A DNA stretch of 60,395 nt from Clostridia bacterium (GCA_017625465.1 JAGAKS010000015.1:1-60395); one strand, 5' to 3'. Shown: positions 34,066-43,508, counted from the first letter of the stretch. Numbers and translations are program-made. The notes: generated by a model not told the origin, from the sequence alone.

Positions 34066-34076
34066 GGAGAAAATAG

Positions 34077-34973
34077 ATGTTAAGAAATTTATTGAGTTCT
34101 GTAAATCAAATATATGAGGTAAATATATTAGAATATATAAAAGGAACTTTTACTAATCCAGCAAGTTTAATATTAACAATTATAGACTTAGTAATAGTAA
34201 TAACTTTATTTTATTATGTTTGCAAAATGCTTAGAAATACTAGAGCATGGCAATTATTAAAAGGTATTTTTATTTTAATAGTTATTACTTTTGCAAGTAA
34301 TATATTAAGACTAAGAATTTTAAATTATATATTATCTATGATTATGATGTATGGTGGTATAATGATTATTGTTATTTTCCAACCAGAAATTAGACGTGGA
34401 TTAGAGCAACTTGGTGCTAATAAGTTTACGAAATTTTTAGGATTAAATAAAGATATTGAATCAAAGAAGAAAGAAAATGTTTATAAAATAGCTATTGCGG
34501 CTATGGAGCTTGCTAAAACTAAAACTGGTGCATTAATAGTTATTGAAAGAGATGTAAAAATTCAAGATATTATAGCTACAGGTATTCCTATAGACGCAGA
34601 AATTTCTCCACAATTATTATGTAATATATTTGTGCCAAATACACCACTTCATGATGGTGCAGTAATTATTAGTGATAACAAAGTTGCAGCAGCTTCTTGT
34701 ATGCTACCACTTGCAGATGACCAAGATATTGCTAGAGAATTAGGAACAAGGCATAGAGCAGCAATTGGTATTTCAAAAGAATCAGATGCTATGGCAATTG
34801 TTGTTTCAGAAGAAACAGGAAAAGTATCAATTGCTAAAGATGGAACTTTAATTGCGGATTTAAGAGAAGATGTTTTGAAAAAAATTTTATTAAAGAATTT
34901 AATAAACGAAGGAAGAGCTAAACAAGAAGTAAAAACAGCTACAGAAACTAAAAAAGTAGAAAAATCAGAATAA
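34077..34973 (+). CDS. cdaA: Diadenylate cyclase CdaA
   Basis: 298 aa. Makes the essential second messenger c-di-AMP from two ATP. Three N-terminal membrane helices (about 15-35, 45-70, 75-97) precede a DAC domain with the catalytic DGAVII (about 195-200) and GTRHRAAIGISKESDA (RHR). Lys-rich C-terminal tail. In many Firmicutes cdaR and glmM follow; here a terminator follows instead. Confidence 0.94.
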   Translation: MLRNLLSSVNQIYEVNILEYIKGTFTNPASLILTIIDLVIVITLFYYVCKMLRNTRAWQLLKGIFILIVITFASNILRLRILNYILSMIMMYGGIMIIVIFQPEIRRGLEQLGANKFTKFLGLNKDIESKKKENVYKIAIAAMELAKTKTGALIVIERDVKIQDIIATGIPIDAEISPQLLCNIFVPNTPLHDGAVIISDNKVAAASCMLPLADDQDIARELGTRHRAAIGISKESDAMAIVVSEETGKVSIAKDGTLIADLREDVLKKILLKNLINEGRAKQEVKTATETKKVEKSE

Positions 34974-34980
34974 TAAAATT

Positions 34981-35014
34981 AAAGCTTAGAAACTAAAAAT
35001 TTCTAAGCTTTTAT
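34981..35014. terminator. Bidirectional terminator between cdaA and the HAD gene
   Basis: AAAGCTTAGAAA / TTTCTAAGCTTT stem, convergent genes. Confidence 0.85.
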
Positions 35015-35862
35015 TATTTTATAAATTTGTTTATTGCTTCGGCAAATGCACCATCTGTTACATTTTTTTGAGTAACATATTGTGCAACATTTTTAAGCTC
35101 TGTGTAAGCATCTCCAACAGCTATACCTATACCGGAGTGCTTAACCATCTCTAAATCGTTAACATTATCTCCAATAGCTAACATATCAGCTTGTGGAATC
35201 TGTAAATAATTAGATAAGAAAGATAAAGCTTGATTTTTATTAATATTGTTCGGTGCAATATTTAAATATTCATATTCTTTATTGATAATATTATCTTTGT
35301 AAATTCCTTTTTTGCTAATTAAACTAGTACTAACTGTTAAATGTTTATTTATTTCTTTTTCAAGACCTTCTAGTGAATCAACACTACTAATAACAAAACT
35401 AAATATATCAGGATTGTTTTCTGCAATATATTTTTCAATATCAGGAACGATAAAGAATTTTAATTCAGTTTTATTTATATCTTTTAAAATATAGTTTCTT
35501 AAATCCATATATTTTAAGTTTTCTGTAACTATTGCATCTTCAGTATAAAAATGTATGTGGAGGTTGTTTCTTTTGGCTAATTTTATACAATAACTTATTT
35601 GTTTTGGTTTAAGAATTTTTCTATTTAGTTCTTCACCAGTTTGTAAATCTATAATTTGTGCACCATTACCAAAAATACCATATTTAGCTTTAAAATCGTT
35701 ACAAATTGATTTTGAAACAGAATAAGATTTTCCAGTACAAACAACAAAATCAATATTTTTTGAATTAAGCTTGTCTATGGCTTTAAAGTTTTCGTTTGCT
35801 ATGAAATTATTTCTATCAATTATTGTGCCATCTAAATCACTGGCAACAAGTTTTATATTCAT
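35014..35862 (-). CDS. Cof-type HAD-IIB phosphatase
   Basis: 282 aa. Start 35862 with AAAGGAG 6 nt upstream. HAD motifs: I DLDGTIIDRN (catalytic Asp, residues 8-17), II VVCTGKSYS, III Lys before the final motif, IV GDNVNDLEMVKHSGIGIAVGDA (about 235-256). Type IIB cap in the middle. Family members dephosphorylate sugar phosphates, nucleotides or coenzymes; substrate cannot be given. Single gene with own promoter. Confidence 0.9.
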   Translation of the reverse strand: MNIKLVASDLDGTIIDRNNFIANENFKAIDKLNSKNIDFVVCTGKSYSVSKSICNDFKAKYGIFGNGAQIIDLQTGEELNRKILKPKQISYCIKLAKRNNLHIHFYTEDAIVTENLKYMDLRNYILKDINKTELKFFIVPDIEKYIAENNPDIFSFVISSVDSLEGLEKEINKHLTVSTSLISKKGIYKDNIINKEYEYLNIAPNNINKNQALSFLSNYLQIPQADMLAIGDNVNDLEMVKHSGIGIAVGDAYTELKNVAQYVTQKNVTDGAFAEAINKFIK

Positions 35863-35908
35863 AGATTTCTCCTTTAATATATTGGCTATATTAACAGTCA
35901 CTTCTTAT

Positions 35909-35937
35909 AGTATACCACAAAATGACAAAAATTACAA
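35909..35937 (-). promoter_or_regulatory. Promoter of the HAD gene
   Basis: Minus strand TTGTAA (35937-35932), 17-bp spacer, TATACT (35914-35909). Confidence 0.7.
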
Positions 35938-36025
35938 GTTTTGTTAGTTTTTAGCTTTTTTTAGGCTTTTATAATTATATTTTTTATGTTATAATAAATA
36001 TGCAAATGAGAAGGAGAATAGAGTT

Positions 36026-36764
36026 TTGAGAAATATTAGATTATTAATAGAATATGATGGAACAAAATTTAATGGCTGGCAAAAGCAGCCTAATAAATTG
36101 AATATTCAAGGAGAAATAGAAAGAGCTATAGGTGAGCTTACTGATGAAGAAATTAACTTAATAGCATCTGGAAGAACAGATGCAGGAGTTCATGCACTTC
36201 GGACAAGTAGCAAATTTTAAAACAGAAAGTAACATTCCTATTGAAAAATTTGCTATTGCAATTAATTCAAAATTAAAGAAAAGTATAGTAATAAAAAATG
36301 CAGAAGAAGTTGAAGAAAGATTTCATAGTAGATATTCTGTAAAAGAAAAAACTTATAGATATACAATAAACAACTCTAAATATGGAACAGCTTTATATAG
36401 AGATATGGAGTATCATTTTCCAATAAAATTGAACGTAAAAAAAATGCAAGAGGCTGCTAAGTTTTTTGAAGGAGAACATGATTTTTCAGCTTTTAAAGCA
36501 AGTGGTACTAGTTCGAAAAGTAGTGTAAGAACAATATATAAAGCAGAAGTTTATGAGAATAATGAAAGAATATATATAGAACTTACTGGAAATGGTTTTC
36601 TATACAATATGGTTAGAATTATATCAGGAACTTTATTAGATGTAGGCTTAGAAAAAATAAAACCAGAAGAAATAAGAAATATTATAGAAAGTAAAGATAG
36701 AAGTAAGGCTGGCAAAACACTTCCACCATCAGGTTTGTGTTTAGTTAAAGTAAATTACATATAA
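36026..36764 (+). CDS. truA: tRNA pseudouridine(38-40) synthase TruA; needs a +1 frameshift
   Basis: TTG 36026 with AAGGAG 9 nt upstream. Frame zero gives 58 residues through the catalytic block [11 protein letters not shown], then CGG 36200. Skipping its C gives [11 protein letters not shown], exactly the TruA continuation, and the frame runs to 36764. Total 245 aa, the family norm. Catalytic Asp is in GRTDAG. Later motifs [25 protein letters not shown] and [19 protein letters not shown] are intact. Modifies the anticodon stem-loop of many tRNAs; loss of TruA is known to disturb reading-frame maintenance. Frame zero would stop after about five more codons. Confidence 0.85.
36200..36202 (+). 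other. +1 recoding site 4: GCA CTT CGG A
   Basis: In-frame CGG as codon 59 of truA. Skipping C36200 gives GGA (Gly) of VHALGQ. GCA lies two codons before; CTT is also the slip codon of the well-known RF2 frameshift. Confidence 0.75.
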
Positions 36765-36821
36765 TCACGAAAAAGAAAATTAGTGAATAAAATATATTAA
36801 GGTTTTTTAGGAGGTTAATAT

Positions 36822-37001
36822 ATGGATAGTTTGCTAATTTTTTTTACTATATTTATAATTATTTTATTAGGAATATTTATAGTATTAGCTTTACTAACAG
36901 CATTGCTTTTTATGTATATTCAGAATTCAAATAGTAGTTGTAGAAATTCAGATAATAGTAGTACAACATTGTCTTGCGGATGTGGCTGTAGAAATAGATA
37001 A
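36822..37001 (+). CDS. 59-aa membrane mini-protein with a Cys-rich tail
   Basis: ATG 36822 preceded by TTAGGAGG; stop 36999-37001. One long hydrophobic segment (residues 4-33), then a Ser/Asn-rich stretch and a tail with closely spaced cysteines (SCGCGCRNR plus an earlier Cys at 40). The tail could bind metal or be lipid- or disulfide-modified. Lies between truA and mutL. No family recognised. Confidence 0.6.
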   Translation: MDSLLIFFTIFIIILLGIFIVLALLTALLFMYIQNSNSSCRNSDNSSTTLSCGCGCRNR

Positions 37002-37089
37002 AATTTTATAAAAAAGATATACAAAAAAAATATTTAATGATATAATCACATAGAATGGAAGAAGTATATTTATAGAAAGAGGAAAAACG

Positions 37090-39549
37090 ATGGGAAAAAT
37101 CGTACTTTTAGATGACTTAACGATTAATAAAATAGCTGCTGGAGAGGTTATAGAAAGACCAGCATCTGTTATTAAAGAGATGGTTGAAAACTCTATTGAT
37201 GCTGGAGCTAAAAATATTACTGTTGAAATAAAAAATGGTGGTATATCGTTAATTAGAATTACAGATGATGGTTCAGGAATTGCTCCTGATGATATGGAAA
37301 TTGCTTTTGAAAGACATGCAACTAGTAAAATTAGAAAAGCTGAAGACCTAGAAACAGTTCAAACAATGGGCTTTAGAGGTGAGGCTTTGGCTAGTATTGC
37401 AGCTATTTCAAAGGTTGAAGTTATTTCAAAAACAGCAGATGATGAAGTTGGACATAAGCTTGTAATAGAGGGTGGAAAAACGTTAGAAAAAGAAGAAGTG
37501 GCTTCACAAAAAGGAACTAGAATTACAGTTCAAAATTTGTTCTATAATACACCAGTTAGATATAAATTCTTGAAAAAAGATTATACAGAAGCAGGCTATG
37601 TTGAAACTGTTGTTACTAGAATTGCTCTAATTAATAGAGATGTAGCTATTAAGTTAATAAATAATGATAAAGTTTTACTTCAAACAAATGGAAGTGGCGA
37701 TTTAAAAAATATCGTATATAGTATTTATGGGAAAGACGTTGCAGAAAACATAATAGATATAGACTATACTTTTGAAGATATGCAAATTACTGGTGTTATT
37801 GGTAAACCAAGTATTGCAAGATCAAATAGAACAAATCAAATGTTTTTTGTAAACAATAGATATATTAAAGATGCAAAGCTTTCTGTAGCAGCTGAACAAG
37901 CATATAGGGAAGTATTATCTTATGGCAAATATGGATTCCTTATATTAAATATAAAAATGGATCCAAAGAAAGTAGATGTAAATGTTCATCCAGCTAAGTT
38001 AGAGGTTAGGTTTGAAGAGGAACAAGAAGTATTTAGGGCAATATATAATGCTATAAAATCAGGACTTGCAAGTATTGTTGTTGCTCCAAAATTTGAATTT
38101 AATTATGCAAATCAAGAAACTATTTCTACAGATAATGTTACTCAAAAGGTCGATGAAAAGATACAAAATACTGCTATAGTAGAGCCAGTAGTAGAAAAAA
38201 TATCTGAAACCGTGCCAGTGAAAGCAGAAGAAAATGAAGAAATTTCAGTTACAGAAAGTGTAGTAAATAAAGTAGTAGAAGAAATTAAACCAGAGTCACC
38301 TGTTACTTCTGCTCTTAATGAAGAAATAATAGATAAAGAAATAAAAATAGGTAATACAAAAATTAGTAGTAATACAAGACAATTAGATTTTAATATAGCA
38401 GATGCTTTAAAAGAAGCAACACAAAAACTAGATACAACTAAAAAGATAGAAATACAAGAAACACAAATAGTGCCAGTTACTAGAGAAATTGTATCACAAG
38501 AAACTCAAACTGTAGATTTAAGCAAAGAATTGAAAAACTCAGAAAATATAGAAGAACAACCAACTATAAATGTAGAAGAAAACATAGAGAGTGGAAATGT
38601 TGAAACTAATACAGAAAATGTTTTAGAAGAAAATATAAAAGAAACTCAAGAAGAAACTTTGGAAAATACAGTTCCTTCTGTTGAAGCTGTTGAAAATATT
38701 ACTTCAAGAATACTTGCTCTAAAAATGAACAATATGGAAAATACTCAAATGATTGATACAGCAAAAGTTAGAGAAGCAATGAATGAAGTAAATGATGTTA
38801 CACCAGAGTTTGCTAATATGTACAAAAAAACTTTTGGTGTTGATGCAAACGTTATTCGTAAAGAACGTGAAATAGAAGAACGTGAAAGAGAAAAAATTAA
38901 TGTTTCAAATGAATTTGTAAATGCTGAAAATGATAATCTTTTTGAAAAAGAAGAAGTTATTCCAGCAAGAGTAAATTATAAACTTATCGGTACAGCTTTT
39001 AATACAAATATTATTATTGAACTTAATAATGAAATGTATATAATAGACCAAAATGCAGCTTTAGAAAGGCTTACCTATGAAGCTGTAAAAGCAAATTATT
39101 TTAGCACAAATGGTAAAGATAGTCAAAATTTATTGTTACCAGATATAATTACAGTTTCATACAGAGAAATGTCTATTGCTCGTGAAAATGTAGAATTATT
39201 TGAAAATGCAGGATTTGCTTTTGAAGAATTTGGGGAAAATACGTTAAAATTAACTGCTGTTCCAAGTATTTGTGAAGAGCTAAATACAAAACAATTATTT
39301 ATTAATGTTTTAAACGAAATAGACAGAGTTGCACTTAATGAAAAAGAAGAAAAAGAAGAAAAATTTATTATAGCTGTTGCTAAAAATGCAACAACTAAAA
39401 TTAAGAGAGCATTAGACGAAAGAGAAATAGATGAATTATTACAAAAATTATTAATTTTAGAAAATCCATTTGATACGACTCATGGCTCAGTAACAGCAAT
39501 AAAAATGAGTAGAGCTGATATTGAGAAGAAATTTTCTAGAAGAAAGTAG
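37090..39549 (+). CDS. mutL: DNA mismatch repair protein MutL with long linker and degenerate endonuclease motifs
   Basis: 819 aa, longer than the usual 600-650. N-terminal GHKL ATPase: NSIDAGAKNITVEI, ITDDGSGIAPDDMEIAFERHATSKI, TMGFRGEALASI; VDVNVHPAKLEVRF closes the domain (about 330). A roughly 300-residue linker rich in E, T and Q follows. The C-terminal dimer domain keeps the fold, but the endonuclease motifs differ: DQHA-xx-E is DQNAALE, ACR is AKN, and CPHGRP is TTHGSV. Nuclease activity is therefore doubtful. Followed after 6 nt by miaA, a common mutL-miaA pairing; mutS is not in the window. Confidence 0.93.
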   Translation: MGKIVLLDDLTINKIAAGEVIERPASVIKEMVENSIDAGAKNITVEIKNGGISLIRITDDGSGIAPDDMEIAFERHATSKIRKAEDLETVQTMGFRGEALASIAAISKVEVISKTADDEVGHKLVIEGGKTLEKEEVASQKGTRITVQNLFYNTPVRYKFLKKDYTEAGYVETVVTRIALINRDVAIKLINNDKVLLQTNGSGDLKNIVYSIYGKDVAENIIDIDYTFEDMQITGVIGKPSIARSNRTNQMFFVNNRYIKDAKLSVAAEQAYREVLSYGKYGFLILNIKMDPKKVDVNVHPAKLEVRFEEEQEVFRAIYNAIKSGLASIVVAPKFEFNYANQETISTDNVTQKVDEKIQNTAIVEPVVEKISETVPVKAEENEEISVTESVVNKVVEEIKPESPVTSALNEEIIDKEIKIGNTKISSNTRQLDFNIADALKEATQKLDTTKKIEIQETQIVPVTREIVSQETQTVDLSKELKNSENIEEQPTINVEENIESGNVETNTENVLEENIKETQEETLENTVPSVEAVENITSRILALKMNNMENTQMIDTAKVREAMNEVNDVTPEFANMYKKTFGVDANVIRKEREIEEREREKINVSNEFVNAENDNLFEKEEVIPARVNYKLIGTAFNTNIIIELNNEMYIIDQNAALERLTYEAVKANYFSTNGKDSQNLLLPDIITVSYREMSIARENVELFENAGFAFEEFGENTLKLTAVPSICEELNTKQLFINVLNEIDRVALNEKEEKEEKFIIAVAKNATTKIKRALDEREIDELLQKLLILENPFDTTHGSVTAIKMSRADIEKKFSRRK

Positions 39550-39555
39550 GAAAAA

Positions 39556-40471
39556 TTGAAACCTAAGGTAATTGTAATTGTTGGACCTACTGCATCTCGG
39601 AAAAACAGCATTATCAATAGAACTTGCTAAACAAATTAATGGCGAGATTATTTCATGCGATTCAATGCAAATATATAAAGATATGGACATAGGTACAGCA
39701 AAAGTTACAGAAGAAGAAAAACAAGGAATAAAACACTATTTAGTAGATTTTATTTCGCCTAGTGAAAGATATACAGTTTCAAATTTTAAAAAAGATTGTG
39801 AAACAGCAATAGAAGAAATTTTAGCAAAAGGTAAAACACCTATTGTTGTTGGTGGAACTGGTTTATATGTAAATTCTTTAATATATGGAATTGAATATCA
39901 AGATATGGCATTTGATGAAGAATATAGAAATGAGCTTATGAATAAAGCTGAGACAGAAGACGGACTTAAATCACTTTATGAAGAAGCAAATAATATAGAC
40001 AAAGAAGCTATGCAAATTATCAGTCCAAAGGACAAAAAAAGAATTATTCGTGTGCTTGAAATTTATCATGCTACTGGAAAAACCAAAACAGAATTAGAAA
40101 TTTTATCTAGAGCTAAAGGAGTGAAATACGACTTTAGAGTTTTTGCAATTAGTATGGATAGGGACAAACTATATGACAGAATCAACAAAAGAGTAGACAT
40201 TATGATAGAAAAAGGTCTTGTTGAGGAAGTTAAAAATTTACTTGCTAAATATTCTAAATTTCCTACTGCTATGCAAGGCTTGGGTTATAAAGAAGTTGTA
40301 GAATATTTGGAAGAAAAAATAAGTTATGAAGAAATGATTGAAAAAATAAAACAAGAAAGTAGGCATTATGCTAAAAGACAACTTACTTGGTTTAGAAAAA
40401 ATAAAGAAATAATATGGTTAGATGCAGGAAATGATATGCAAAACAATATAGATATTATATTGAAGGGATGA
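39556..40471 (+). CDS. miaA: tRNA dimethylallyltransferase MiaA; needs a +1 frameshift at codon 15
   Basis: TTG 39556 (AGGA upstream, 6 nt after mutL). Fourteen codons give MKPKVIVIVGPTAS, then CGG 39598. Skipping C gives GKTALSIELAKQ, completing the Walker A motif GPTASGKT. Total 304 aa, the family norm. Later motifs intact: ISCDSMQIYKDMDIGTAK, HYLVDFISPSERYTVSNF, VVGGTGLYVNSLIYG, QGLGYKEVVEYL. Adds the isopentenyl group of i6A37 next to the anticodon; i6A37 loss is known to alter frameshifting. In frame zero the Walker A lysine context would be lost and translation ends within about ten codons. Confidence 0.85.
39598..39600 (+). other. +1 recoding site 5: GCA TCT CGG A
   Basis: In-frame CGG as codon 15 of miaA. 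Skipping C39598 gives GGA (the Walker A Gly before KT). GCA lies two codons before. Confidence 0.78.
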
Positions 40472-40478
40472 AATTACT

Positions 40479-41702
40479 TTGAATAATTCAAAAATGGAAA
40501 AGTTCAAATTTCTAATTTCAATTATTGTAGTTATAATTGCAGTTGTTTTTATAACAAACAGTACAAAACTTTTAAAAAAGCCAACAGATACATTTGTTGT
40601 TGAGAAAGGTTCAATATCTTATGAAGAAACGACAACTGGGTATGTTATAAGAAATGAGTATTTACTTCAAGGTGAAAATTATAAAAATGGTATGGTACAA
40701 ATAAAATATGAAAATGAAAAAGTTTCTAAAGGAGATGCCGTTTTTAGATATTATTCGAATAATGAAGAAAGTTTAGTAAAACAGATTGCTGAGTTAGATG
40801 AAGAAATTAATAAAGCACTTGAGGAAAATAAAAATAGTATAAAACCTAGCGACATGATTAGTATTGAGGGACAAATCGAAGATACTCTAGATGCAATGCA
40901 TAATACAAATGAAATCAGAAAATTAGAAGAATACATAAAAAAAATAGATGGGTATATAGCTAAGAAAGCTCAAATAGCTGGTGAACACAGCCCAACAGGT
41001 TCTCTTGTGAAAACTCTTATAGAAAAGAGAAGAAATTTAGAAGCGGAACTTAATTCTAATGCAGAAACAATAGTATCGCCAGAATCTGGAATTGTTTCGT
41101 ATAGAATTGACGGTTTGGAGGAAGTTCTAAAGTGTAACGATTTTAGCTATCTAAATAGAAAAACTTTAGAGAGCTATGATTTGAAGATAGGAGCAACAAT
41201 TCCACAAAGCAAAGAAAAAGGAAAAGTGGTTAATAATTTTGAGTGCTATTTGGCTACTTGCATGAAAACAGAAAAAGCAGAAGCAGCAAAAGTAGGAGAT
41301 AAAGTTACTTTAAGATTATCAAATACCAAAGAAATTCCAGCTGAAGTTTCTTATGTCGGTAGTGAAGATGATGGAACTAAAATTTTAGTTTTTAAAATAA
41401 AAAATCAAATAGAAGAGCTTATAGAATATAGAAAAATTTCTTTTGATATAATATGGTGGAAATATTCAGGCTATAAAATTAGTAACTCTGCTATAACTAC
41501 AGATGAAAATGACTTATCATATATAAATAAACAGAGTGCAGGTTACTCTGAAAAAGTATTGGTAAAAGTGTTAAGACAAAATGAAACTTTTTCAATTGTA
41601 AATAATTATACTGATGAAGAATTACAGGAATTAGGCTTTTCAGAAGATGAAATATCTGATATGAAAGAGCTAAAATTGCATGATGAAATTATATTACATT
41701 AA
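40479..41702 (+). CDS. HlyD-like membrane-anchored adaptor protein
   Basis: 407 aa from TTG 40479 (AAGGGATG 8-10 nt upstream; ATG 40494 is an alternative). One N-terminal membrane helix (FLISIIVVIIAVVFI), then a lipoyl/barrel-sandwich pattern (VEKGSISYEETTTGYVIRNEYLL), a coiled-coil hairpin (about 100-195) and the returning half (IVSPESGIVSYRIDGLEE). HlyD-family proteins of this kind are commonly found before sepF in Clostridia. It has no transporter partner here, so a role in envelope or division is as likely as efflux. Confidence 0.7.
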   Translation: MNNSKMEKFKFLISIIVVIIAVVFITNSTKLLKKPTDTFVVEKGSISYEETTTGYVIRNEYLLQGENYKNGMVQIKYENEKVSKGDAVFRYYSNNEESLVKQIAELDEEINKALEENKNSIKPSDMISIEGQIEDTLDAMHNTNEIRKLEEYIKKIDGYIAKKAQIAGEHSPTGSLVKTLIEKRRNLEAELNSNAETIVSPESGIVSYRIDGLEEVLKCNDFSYLNRKTLESYDLKIGATIPQSKEKGKVVNNFECYLATCMKTEKAEAAKVGDKVTLRLSNTKEIPAEVSYVGSEDDGTKILVFKIKNQIEELIEYRKISFDIIWWKYSGYKISNSAITTDENDLSYINKQSAGYSEKVLVKVLRQNETFSIVNNYTDEELQELGFSEDEISDMKELKLHDEIILH

Positions 41703-41744
41703 AATTACAAAACTGTTTATTTTTTATAACATTAGCAAAAAGTA

Positions 41745-41773
41745 TTGACATTGAATCAAAAAAGTTAGATACT
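41745..41773 (+). promoter_or_regulatory. sepF promoter
   Basis: TTGACA (41745-41750), 17-bp spacer, GATACT (41768-41773). Confidence 0.75.
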
Positions 41774-41831
41774 AAATGCATAAGATTATGCTACGAAAGA
41801 AGAATAAAATTAGGAGGTCTATTTAGAAGAG

Positions 41832-42311
41832 ATGGTACAAGCAACAGTTAAAAAATTTTTTAATAATATTTTTAAAGAAAGTGATTATCAAGACGGTTAT
41901 GAGGAAGAATTAGATAACGAGGTTGATTATGATGATGGATATGAAGTAGAAGAACCAGAAAACGATACTTTTACTAATATGTTCAAAAGAAGAAACAAAG
42001 TTGTCGAAATGCCTAGACCACAACAAATAAAAATGAAAATCTCAAAACCAACTAATTTTGATCAGGTTGAAGAGATAATTAGCGAATTAAAAAGTAAAAA
42101 CTCAGTTGTTATTAATTTAGAATATGTTAGTAAAGATATAGCTAGAAGAATAATGGATGCTGTTAGCGGTGCTGCTATGGCATTAGATGGTCATGTTGAA
42201 AAAGTATCTAACTCTATATTTGTTGTTGCACCATTTAACTATGATATAGTAAATGAATTTACTAAAGAAAAAATCGAAAGTAAATTTGCAGCTCCATCAT
42301 GGATAAAATAA
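41832..42311 (+). CDS. sepF: Cell division protein SepF
   Basis: 159 aa. Membrane-binding partner that bundles FtsZ filaments at mid-cell. N-terminal amphipathic helix (VQATVKKFFNNIF), acidic linker (about 15-60), then the SepF domain: MKISKPTNFDQVEEIISELKSKNSVVINLEYVSKDIARRIMDAVSGAAMALDGHVEKVSNSIFVVAP. Next to divIVA (24 nt), the usual division cluster. ATG 41832; the clear AGGAGG lies 14 nt upstream, so a nearer AGAAGAG may serve. Confidence 0.93.
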   Translation: MVQATVKKFFNNIFKESDYQDGYEEELDNEVDYDDGYEVEEPENDTFTNMFKRRNKVVEMPRPQQIKMKISKPTNFDQVEEIISELKSKNSVVINLEYVSKDIARRIMDAVSGAAMALDGHVEKVSNSIFVVAPFNYDIVNEFTKEKIESKFAAPSWIK

Positions 42312-42335
42312 TAATCAACAATAGGAGGATTGAAT

Positions 42336-42794
42336 ATGCTAACACCTTTGGACATTGAAAACAAAAGGTTTTCAAAGAAGATTAATGGTTATAGTGTAGA
42401 AGAAGTTGATGATTTTCTAGATCAAGTTACTCTAGAATATGAAAAACTATATAAAGAAAATGCAGAATATAAAGCAGAAGTAGAACAAAGCAAAAAAGAT
42501 TTAGAACATTACAAAAACGTTGAACAAACTTTACAAAACACTTTAGTTATGGCTCAAACAGCAGCAGAAGATGTAAAAAAAGCTGCACAACAACAAGCAG
42601 AGCAAATGATTAGAGATGCCCAAAGTGAAGCAAGACGTTCAGTTGATGATTTAAATAGACAACAATTTGAAATTACTAAAAAAACAGAAGAATTGAAAAA
42701 GCAATATGAAGTGTATAAAGCTAAAATGCAAGCTTTGCTAATATCTCAACTAGAAATATTAGAAGATGATAATAAAAATTCTGATGAAATTTAA
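42336..42794 (+). CDS. divIVA: Cell division/polarity protein DivIVA
   Basis: 152 aa. ATG 42336 chosen over TTG 42330 for correct spacing from AGGAGG and for the canonical start MLTPLDIENKRFSKKINGYSVEEVDDFLDQV. The rest is a long coiled coil (EYKAEVEQSKKDLEHYKNVEQTLQ...). Senses curved membrane at poles and septa; in spore-formers it helps anchor the chromosome during sporulation. Followed by a terminator. Confidence 0.94.
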   Translation: MLTPLDIENKRFSKKINGYSVEEVDDFLDQVTLEYEKLYKENAEYKAEVEQSKKDLEHYKNVEQTLQNTLVMAQTAAEDVKKAAQQQAEQMIRDAQSEARRSVDDLNRQQFEITKKTEELKKQYEVYKAKMQALLISQLEILEDDNKNSDEI

Positions 42795-42806
42795 TAAAAC
42801 ATAGAG

Positions 42807-42836
42807 GGGTTAACTAATTTTAGTTAACCTTTTTTG
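42807..42836 (+). terminator. divIVA terminator
   Basis: GGTTAACTAA / TTAGTTAACC stem with six T. Confidence 0.88.
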
Positions 42837-42947
42837 TGCTTTTCTAATTTAACAAAAAAATTAAGTATGTATTACAATTGCGTTAACATTATTGACTTAT
42901 TGAATATTTGGAATAAAATAGATATATATAATAGTAGGAGTATAATT

Positions 42948-43505
42948 ATGAGAATTATAGCTGGGAGAATGAAAGGTACTAAATTATTTACTCTAGATGG
43001 TTTAAATACTAGACCTACATTAGATAGGGTTAAGGAGCCACTTTTTAGTATAATAAATTTTAAACTTGAAGATAGTGTTGTTTTAGATTTGTTTTCAGGT
43101 AGTGGCGCTTTAGGATTAGAATCGATAAGCAGAGGTGCCAAAACAGCTTACTTGTGTGACAATTCTTATAATGCTATCCGTATAATAAATCAAAATGTTG
43201 AGAAAACAAAAACCCAAGATCAAGCGGTTGTTGTATCAAAAAGTTTTGAAAAGGTGTTAGAAGAGTGCAGTCTTAAAAATATAAAATTCGATATAATATT
43301 TTTAGACCCGCCTTATAAAACTGATTATGCAGAAAAAGCCACTGAAATTATAATAGAAAAAAATTTGTTAAATGATAATGGAATAATTATTATTGAAACA
43401 GATGCAAAAGAAAAAGTTATAGAAAATTTACAAAGCATAGATATTACTATGTATGATGAACGAAAGTATGGTAGAGTTAGTCTCCTATTTTTGCGAAAGG
43501 AGTAA
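42948..43505 (+). CDS. rsmD: 16S rRNA (guanine(966)-N2)-methyltransferase RsmD
   Basis: 185 aa. The start at 42948 is chosen for TAGGAG 8 nt upstream and the conserved beginning MRIIAGRMKGTKL; the frame is open 38 codons further but without RBS. SAM-binding motif LDLFSGSGALGLESISRGA (about 45-63) and catalytic FLDPPYKTDY (about 115-124). Methylates G966 of 16S rRNA. The following gene starts 3 nt later. Confidence 0.93.
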   Translation: MRIIAGRMKGTKLFTLDGLNTRPTLDRVKEPLFSIINFKLEDSVVLDLFSGSGALGLESISRGAKTAYLCDNSYNAIRIINQNVEKTKTQDQAVVVSKSFEKVLEECSLKNIKFDIIFLDPPYKTDYAEKATEIIIEKNLLNDNGIIIIETDAKEKVIENLQSIDITMYDERKYGRVSLLFLRKE

Positions 43506-43508
43506 AAG

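Noticed and set aside
36180..36764. Separate genes starting inside truA, miaA and recD2 after the breaks
   Set aside because: The apparent starts have no ribosome binding site and would cut conserved motifs such as [12 protein letters not shown] and GPTASGKT in two.
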